Shown here piece after piece: positions 4,457 through 7,987 of a stretch of 7,987 nt of DNA (within the stretch, counting starts at the first letter, position 1; each line of letters begins with the position of its first letter). This DNA is from JACNFS01 sp964582065 (lineage in GTDB: Bacteria; Chloroflexota; Dehalococcoidia; GIF9; UBA5629), in the NCBI GenBank assembly GCA_964582065.1, contig CAZOQG010000076.1, forward strand, positions 1 through 7,987. The letters are read 5' to 3'. The position numbers and the translations under genes were made by a program. A model generated the notes under the pieces. The model saw only the letters and a list, made by a program, of their open reading frames with translations. It had not been told where the DNA came from and made no database searches.

Positions 4457-5896
4457 CTATTTACCCAACCTTCTCAATATCTCCCTGGCAACCACCACGC
4501 CGCAGGCTGAAGCTTGAACCAGCCCTCGGCTAACCCCAGCGCCATCACCAACCGCGAACATATTGGGGATTTCCGTTTCCAGGCATGGGCTTAGCTCCAG
4601 CTGGCTGGAATAGAACTTGACTTCAATGCCATAAAGCAAGGTATGTCGAGATGCCACTCCAGGAGCCAGCTTACCCATTGCCTGAATCATCTCCACTATG
4701 CCCTTAAGATGGCGATATGGAAGGGCAAAACTCAGGTCCCCCGGCGTTGCCGCAGTTAGTGTAGGCTCAACAATGCTCCGCCTAATGCGAGCTGGCGTCG
4801 ACCGATGACCATCCAGCAGGTCTCCCAAACGCTGCACCAGCACACCGCCGCTAAGAAGATTGGCGAGTCGCGCCAGATACTTTCCATAAGCAATGGGCTC
4901 ATGAAATGGCTCGGTAAACGTGGTGCTCACCAGGATAGCGAAATTCGTGTTTCCGGTCTTACTTTCGGCATAGCTGCCGCCATTAACCGTAATCACCGGG
5001 TCAGCACCCCCGGTTGATTCCATAATCACTTCACCGCCCGGGCACATACAGAATGTCCTTATCCGGTCACCAAAACTCTTGGAATAGAACTCCAGCTTTG
5101 ATTCATATAATACCGAGGTCAGTTCCTCAAGCACCGGTGCTGGCACCTCCACCCTGACACCGACATCAACCGGATTGCACTTCAGGCTTAGCTTCAGTCG
5201 ACCAGCTTCCGTCGTCAACCATTCCGCTCCTTCTCTCCCCGGTGCCAAGATCAAATAGCGGCACTCCAGCCGCTCCCCACCAGTCGTTTCCACTCCCACC
5301 ACTACCCCATTGTCAACTATGATGGTTGCTACCGCCTCACCCAACCTCACCTCCACTCCCCGAACAATAAAGTCCCGCATAGCTTTGAGCACTTGGCGTG
5401 AGCGCTCCGTCCCAATATGGCGCAATTTCACCGGAATCAGTCTTAAATCTGCCAGAGCTGCCCGTCGCCCAAGCTCACCCACGGCTTCACCAACACCATA
5501 GACCCTATCCGAGGCACCAAATCTGACGTAAACGCTGTCCACATAGTCAATAAGCTCCTGCATTCGATCATCTCCCAACACCTCACCCAAGCGACCACCC
5601 ACTTCCGAAGACAAAGTCAGCTTGCCATCGCTGAAGGCACCGGCACCGCCAAGACCACTAACCAGATGACAGGGTGAGCAAGACACACACCGCTTGCCCT
5701 TCTCCTGAAGAGGGCACTTGCGAGCGTCAATATCTCTCCCCTTCTCCAGAAGCAGGACATTGGCGCCAGCGGTCTGGCATAGCTCCAAGGCAGCAAAAAG
5801 GCCTGCTGGCCCACCACCAACAATAATGACGTCATATTTGCGTGGAGGGTGCGAACTCGTAGGTTTCGTGGGGGATTGACTACGCCTTTTGGTCAC
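4457..5896 (-). CDS. FAD-dependent dehydrogenase, COG2509 type
   Basis: This 479-residue flavoprotein belongs to the uncharacterised FAD-dependent dehydrogenases of COG2509. An N-terminal Rossmann motif, IIVGGGPAG (24-32), and an acidic residue at the end of the second strand (Glu51 in LLEKG) bind the ADP half of FAD. GLGGAGAFSDGKL (81-93) and the C-terminal GDGAGVSRGLVQA (450-462) complete the cofactor site. Four cysteines (61, 70, 73, 76) with spacing C-x8-C-x2-C-x2-C precede GLGGAG; I recall this as a family feature that may hold a metal or cluster. No membrane segment is seen. The start is GTG 5896, with only a weak AGG 11 bases upstream, and translation may be coupled to meaB, whose stop is 12 bases away. 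The first 20 residues are a polar extension rich in Ser, Thr, Pro, Lys and Arg. Substrate unknown. Confidence 0.88.
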   Translation of the reverse strand: MTKRRSQSPTKPTSSHPPRKYDVIIVGGGPAGLFAALELCQTAGANVLLLEKGRDIDARKCPLQEKGKRCVSCSPCHLVSGLGGAGAFSDGKLTLSSEVGGRLGEVLGDDRMQELIDYVDSVYVRFGASDRVYGVGEAVGELGRRAALADLRLIPVKLRHIGTERSRQVLKAMRDFIVRGVEVRLGEAVATIIVDNGVVVGVETTGGERLECRYLILAPGREGAEWLTTEAGRLKLSLKCNPVDVGVRVEVPAPVLEELTSVLYESKLEFYSKSFGDRIRTFCMCPGGEVIMESTGGADPVITVNGGSYAESKTGNTNFAILVSTTFTEPFHEPIAYGKYLARLANLLSGGVLVQRLGDLLDGHRSTPARIRRSIVEPTLTAATPGDLSFALPYRHLKGIVEMIQAMGKLAPGVASRHTLLYGIEVKFYSSQLELSPCLETEIPNMFAVGDGAGVSRGLVQASACGVVVAREILRRLGK

Positions 5897-5908
5897 TTTG
5901 GTATTGGC

Positions 5909-6895
5909 CTAATCGTTGGGCCGCTTTTCCGCTAATTGCCGCGACCAGCTAGCTAACAAAGTCCGTGGCCGCAGGATTTCATCAGCTGCTGAATAGGGGT
6001 CAACCTGCCCAGCTTCCACCATTGCCATATATCTGCTCATATCTTCGTCCCGCTCAATTAACCTCAACATCTCACCAGCAACTCTGCGCTCCACCATCTC
6101 CATGAATTCACGCCGCCGCTGTTCCTGGCGCCGCTGGGACAACCGACCGCTTTCTTCCAACGTCTGACGATGTTTCTCGATGTGCTCATATAGTTCCTGA
6201 ATGCCCACGTCGTTGATGGCTTCAGTGGCCATCACCGGCACCTGCCACGAACCTTGCCTCGCATAAAGGTGGATCATCATCGTCAGTTCAGTAACCAGAT
6301 TATCAGCTCCGGGGCGGTCGGCCTTATTGACCGCAAAAATGTCAGCGATCTCGAATAAGCCCGCCTTCATCGTCTGAATGGTATCACCAGCCTCAGGAGT
6401 TAAAATCACCACTGTGGTGTCTACATTTTCCATAATATCCAGCTCAGTCTGCCCTACGCCTACTGTCTCCACCAGGACGAAGTCTTTGCCAAAGGCGGTC
6501 AGCAGCTTGATGACACCGCTGGTACTTCGCGGTAACCCCCCCTGACTACCACGTGTCGCCATGCTACGGATGAAAACGCCATCATCAAGATAATGTTGCT
6601 GCATCCTTATCCTGTCGCCGAGCACAGCCCCACCAGTAAACGGGCTGGTAGGGTCAGCAGCAATTATACCCACTGTGAACCCCCGCTGCCTCATTAACGC
6701 CGTCAGTCGGTCGACCACGGTGCTCTTGCCTGCCCCGGGCGGCCCGGTCAAACCTATGCAATAGGCCTTACCCAAATGAGGATAAACCAGCTTCATCATC
6801 TCAGGCACTTCACCACCATCTCTCTCGACCTTTGTGATCAATCGCGCCAGAGCCAACACATCTCCCGCTAGCATGTCTTTCACCAGCTCCATCAT
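5909..6895 (-). CDS. meaB: MeaB/ArgK GTPase, chaperone of B12-dependent acyl-CoA mutases
   Basis: MeaB is a cytosolic SIMIBI-class G protein that protects and reloads methylmalonyl-CoA mutase and related adenosylcobalamin enzymes. At 328 residues the length is normal. The P-loop GLTGPPGAGKST (48-59), IIAADPTSPFTGGAVLGDRIRM (77-98, carrying the metal-binding acidic residue Asp94), ETVGVGQTE (143-151, switch region) and base-specificity motif NKAD (190-193) are all intact. A charged helical C-terminus (about 240-328) corresponds to the dimerisation arm. The start is ATG 6895, with GAGG at 6906-6903 seven bases upstream and AAGGAG further away. It is the first gene of an operon with the FAD-dependent dehydrogenase 12 bases downstream. 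No mutase subunit or epimerase is present, so its client enzyme must be encoded elsewhere. The name argK was used for this family in older annotation. Confidence 0.93.
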   Translation of the reverse strand: MMELVKDMLAGDVLALARLITKVERDGGEVPEMMKLVYPHLGKAYCIGLTGPPGAGKSTVVDRLTALMRQRGFTVGIIAADPTSPFTGGAVLGDRIRMQQHYLDDGVFIRSMATRGSQGGLPRSTSGVIKLLTAFGKDFVLVETVGVGQTELDIMENVDTTVVILTPEAGDTIQTMKAGLFEIADIFAVNKADRPGADNLVTELTMMIHLYARQGSWQVPVMATEAINDVGIQELYEHIEKHRQTLEESGRLSQRRQEQRRREFMEMVERRVAGEMLRLIERDEDMSRYMAMVEAGQVDPYSAADEILRPRTLLASWSRQLAEKRPND

Positions 6896-6938
6896 AAGGA
6901 AACCTCACTCCTTGCGTTTTGTTTGAAAGGCAGACACC

Positions 6939-6968
6939 ATTCTACGAGATTCAGCCTCACTGCGTCAA
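6939..6968 (-). promoter_or_regulatory. Sigma-70-type promoter of the meaB operon
   Basis: On the minus strand, TTGACG (6968-6963) and TAGAAT (6944-6939) are spaced by 18 bases, each matching 5 of 6 consensus positions. The predicted start near 6932 leaves a leader of about 37 bases containing the ribosome sites. It is back to back with the promoter of the divergent response regulator gene. Confidence 0.6.
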
Positions 6969-6979
6969 GAAACAAATGA

Positions 6980-7008
6980 TTGACATTCCCCTATTGACCT
7001 GCTACACT
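6980..7008 (+). promoter_or_regulatory. Sigma-70-type promoter of the response regulator gene
   Basis: A perfect TTGACA (6980-6985) is followed at 17 bases by TACACT (7003-7008, 4 of 6 match to TATAAT). Transcription would start near 7015, giving a leader of about 65 bases. The -35 boxes of this and the opposing promoter are 11 bases apart. Confidence 0.6.
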
Positions 7009-7079
7009 GAACGCAGAGTGAACATAAAGTACTAATATGTGTTACCTATATCAATGAATAACGATTTGCAGGGTGGCCC

Positions 7080-7766
7080 ATGGTTGAAGGACTCCAGAGA
7101 ATAAAGGTAGTCATAGCTGACCAGCAGCCTTTGTTCCGCCAGGGGATACGCTCCACACTGAACCCGATAACTGATATTGAAATCTGTGGCGAAGTTGGCA
7201 CCAGTCACGAGCTCTTATCGTCTCTAACCACTTTGTTCCCCGATGTTGTTCTCCTTGACATCGATTTGTCTGCCGATAGCGACTCAGACGTAGCCAAATT
7301 GGTGAAGCAGCAACTACCTAGTGTGGCAGTGGTACTCTTGACTCCCCAGCCCGACGATAATGAACTCTTTCAGGCAATTAAGTCTCGGGCAGCCGCCTAT
7401 CTAAGGCGTGATGTCTCCTCCGATGAGATGGTCACCACAATTCGAAAAGCTGCCGCTGGCCAGCACCCCATAAATGACACTCTCCTCCGCCAGCCTCAGG
7501 TGGCTGATAAGGTGCTACAGCAGTTTCAAGACCTCTCCTGGGGAAAGGGAGTCGAAGCTTTTGTCTCCCCCCTGACTCCCAGGGAAACCGAAATCCTCAC
7601 CTACATGGCGCAGGGCTATTTCAACAAACAGATTGCGGCCGCGCTTAATATCAGCGAACAGACCATCAAGAACCATATAACCTCCATACTGCGCAAACTC
7701 GATGCTAATGCTCGCACCGAGGCGGTCGTCACCGCTATCAAGAAAGGCCTGATCTCCCTGAGCTAG
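7080..7766 (+). CDS. NarL/LuxR-family response regulator with atypical receiver
   Basis: This 228-residue cytosolic transcription factor has an N-terminal receiver domain (about 8-126) and a C-terminal LuxR-type helix-turn-helix (about 164-228: LTPRETEIL, QGYFNKQIAAALNISEQTIK, then NHITSILRKL). The phospho-acceptor is Asp60 (in VVLLDID), and Thr88 is at the usual Thr/Ser position. Two other conserved positions differ: the acidic pair reads Asp14-Gln15, and the usual Lys is Arg110 (YLRRD). Phosphorylation may thus be weak, or the protein may work without it. No histidine kinase is adjacent, so it is an orphan within this window. ATG 7080 follows GGGTGG with very short spacing; no better start aligns with the receiver's first strand. 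It is divergent from meaB and shares its promoter region, so it could regulate that operon, but nothing directly shows this. Confidence 0.92.
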   Translation: MVEGLQRIKVVIADQQPLFRQGIRSTLNPITDIEICGEVGTSHELLSSLTTLFPDVVLLDIDLSADSDSDVAKLVKQQLPSVAVVLLTPQPDDNELFQAIKSRAAAYLRRDVSSDEMVTTIRKAAAGQHPINDTLLRQPQVADKVLQQFQDLSWGKGVEAFVSPLTPRETEILTYMAQGYFNKQIAAALNISEQTIKNHITSILRKLDANARTEAVVTAIKKGLISLS

Positions 7767-7833
7767 GAAGCTAGACAATCGCCCCAGTTCCTAAGCCGGC
7801 TGCATACCGACCAGCAATACTCATCTAACTAAC

Positions 7834-7910
7834 GTAGCGCGACCTTTTAAGGTCGCCCAATTTGACTCCCCTGTCGCGCCGACCCAGGCGAGGCTAAAGC
7901 CTCGCACTAC
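7834..7910. repeat. REP-like doublet (REPIN/BIME-type inverted pair)
   Basis: Two 23-base units lie in opposite orientation, 31 bases apart. Unit 1 (7834-7856) is GTAGC followed by the hairpin GCGACCTT-TT-AAGGTCGC. Unit 2 (7888-7910, read on the minus strand) is GTAGT followed by GCGAGGCT-TT-AGCCTCGC. They agree except for paired stem changes (CC/GG against GG/CC, and T/A against C/G) and one base after GTAG, so both hairpins remain perfect. A GTAG-type tetranucleotide 5' of a palindrome is the known signature of REP sequences mobilised by RAYT (Y1) transposases, and inverted pairs are called REPINs. The doublet sits just beyond the 3' end of the response regulator gene, a usual place for such elements. 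Alternatively the hairpins act in transcript stability or termination; unit 1 has no T-tract after it. Confidence 0.6.
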
Positions 7911-7945
7911 ATGTTTTGTTTTGTGCCCTCCGACAATTCATCGTG

Positions 7946-7986
7946 CCCCCAGGAAGAGCTTGTGCTGGTAGCGGTGCTGCCTGGGG
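7946..7986. other. Inverted repeat at the right window edge
   Basis: CCCCAGG (7947-7953) and CCTGGGG (7980-7986) are perfect 7-bp inverted repeats around a 26-base spacer. No open reading frame of useful length is visible on either strand between 7767 and 7987, and the window ends one base later, so the element could be part of something larger outside. It may also be chance. Confidence 0.25.
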
Positions 7987-7987
7987 T

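Noticed and set aside
7767..7987. A further coding region after the response regulator.
   Set aside because: All frames on both strands are short or broken by stops, and the sequence is dominated by palindromes.
1..7987. CRISPR array, tRNA, rRNA, intact insertion sequence, phage or defence genes.
   Set aside because: I found no regularly spaced repeats, cloverleaf-like segments or relevant protein motifs in any part of the window.

Overview
This window looks like chromosomal DNA from an anaerobic bacterium. My best guess is Chloroflexota (Dehalococcoidia-like), based on gene repertoire: an AroH-type chorismate mutase starting MWCRGIRGAT, a CBS-ACT protein, a DegV/PlsY-like pair, a COG2509 flavoprotein, MeaB, and a relic of a GY-repeat/NPTY-motif protein. 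This is inference from recalled families. There is no rRNA, tRNA or marker gene to confirm it.

Layout. Positions 1-215 (-) hold the N-terminal part of a chorismate mutase that runs off the left edge. Positions 382-750 (+) hold an eroded gene fragment whose tail is overlapped by a small minus-strand gene (620-886) with its own promoter and ribosome site. Positions 1085-1726 (+) encode a two-CBS plus ACT-like sensor protein, preceded by an extended -10 promoter and a perfect palindrome. Positions 1941-3572 (+) form a two-gene unit: a DegV/FakB fatty-acid-binding protein and a PlsY-like membrane protein that has lost the PlsY catalytic motifs. Positions 3538-4188 (-) encode a DUF429 protein converging on and overlapping the PlsY-like gene by 35 bp. 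Positions 4189-4456 are AT-rich intergenic DNA with imperfect inverted repeats. Positions 6895 to 4457 (-) form an operon of meaB, the GTPase chaperone of B12-dependent mutases, and a COG2509 FAD-dependent dehydrogenase, 12 bp apart. Positions 7080-7766 (+) encode a divergently transcribed orphan NarL/LuxR-type response regulator with a degenerate phosphorylation pocket. After it, 7834-7910 holds two REP-like palindromes in inverted orientation, each with a GTAG tetranucleotide at its outer end.

Functional links. DegV/FakB proteins hand fatty acids to a kinase that makes acyl-phosphate, and acyl-phosphate is the substrate of true PlsY. The co-occurrence of a DegV and a PlsY-like protein is therefore biochemically coherent, even though this PlsY-like protein looks catalytically dead as a classical acyltransferase. 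The meaB-flavoprotein pairing hints at a redox partner of a B12 enzyme encoded elsewhere, but that is only inference. The least expected items are the degenerate PlsY-like protein next to DegV, the REPIN-like doublet, the decayed GY/NPTY gene and the atypical response regulator. I saw no CRISPR array, intact transposase, phage gene, defence system or RNA gene.
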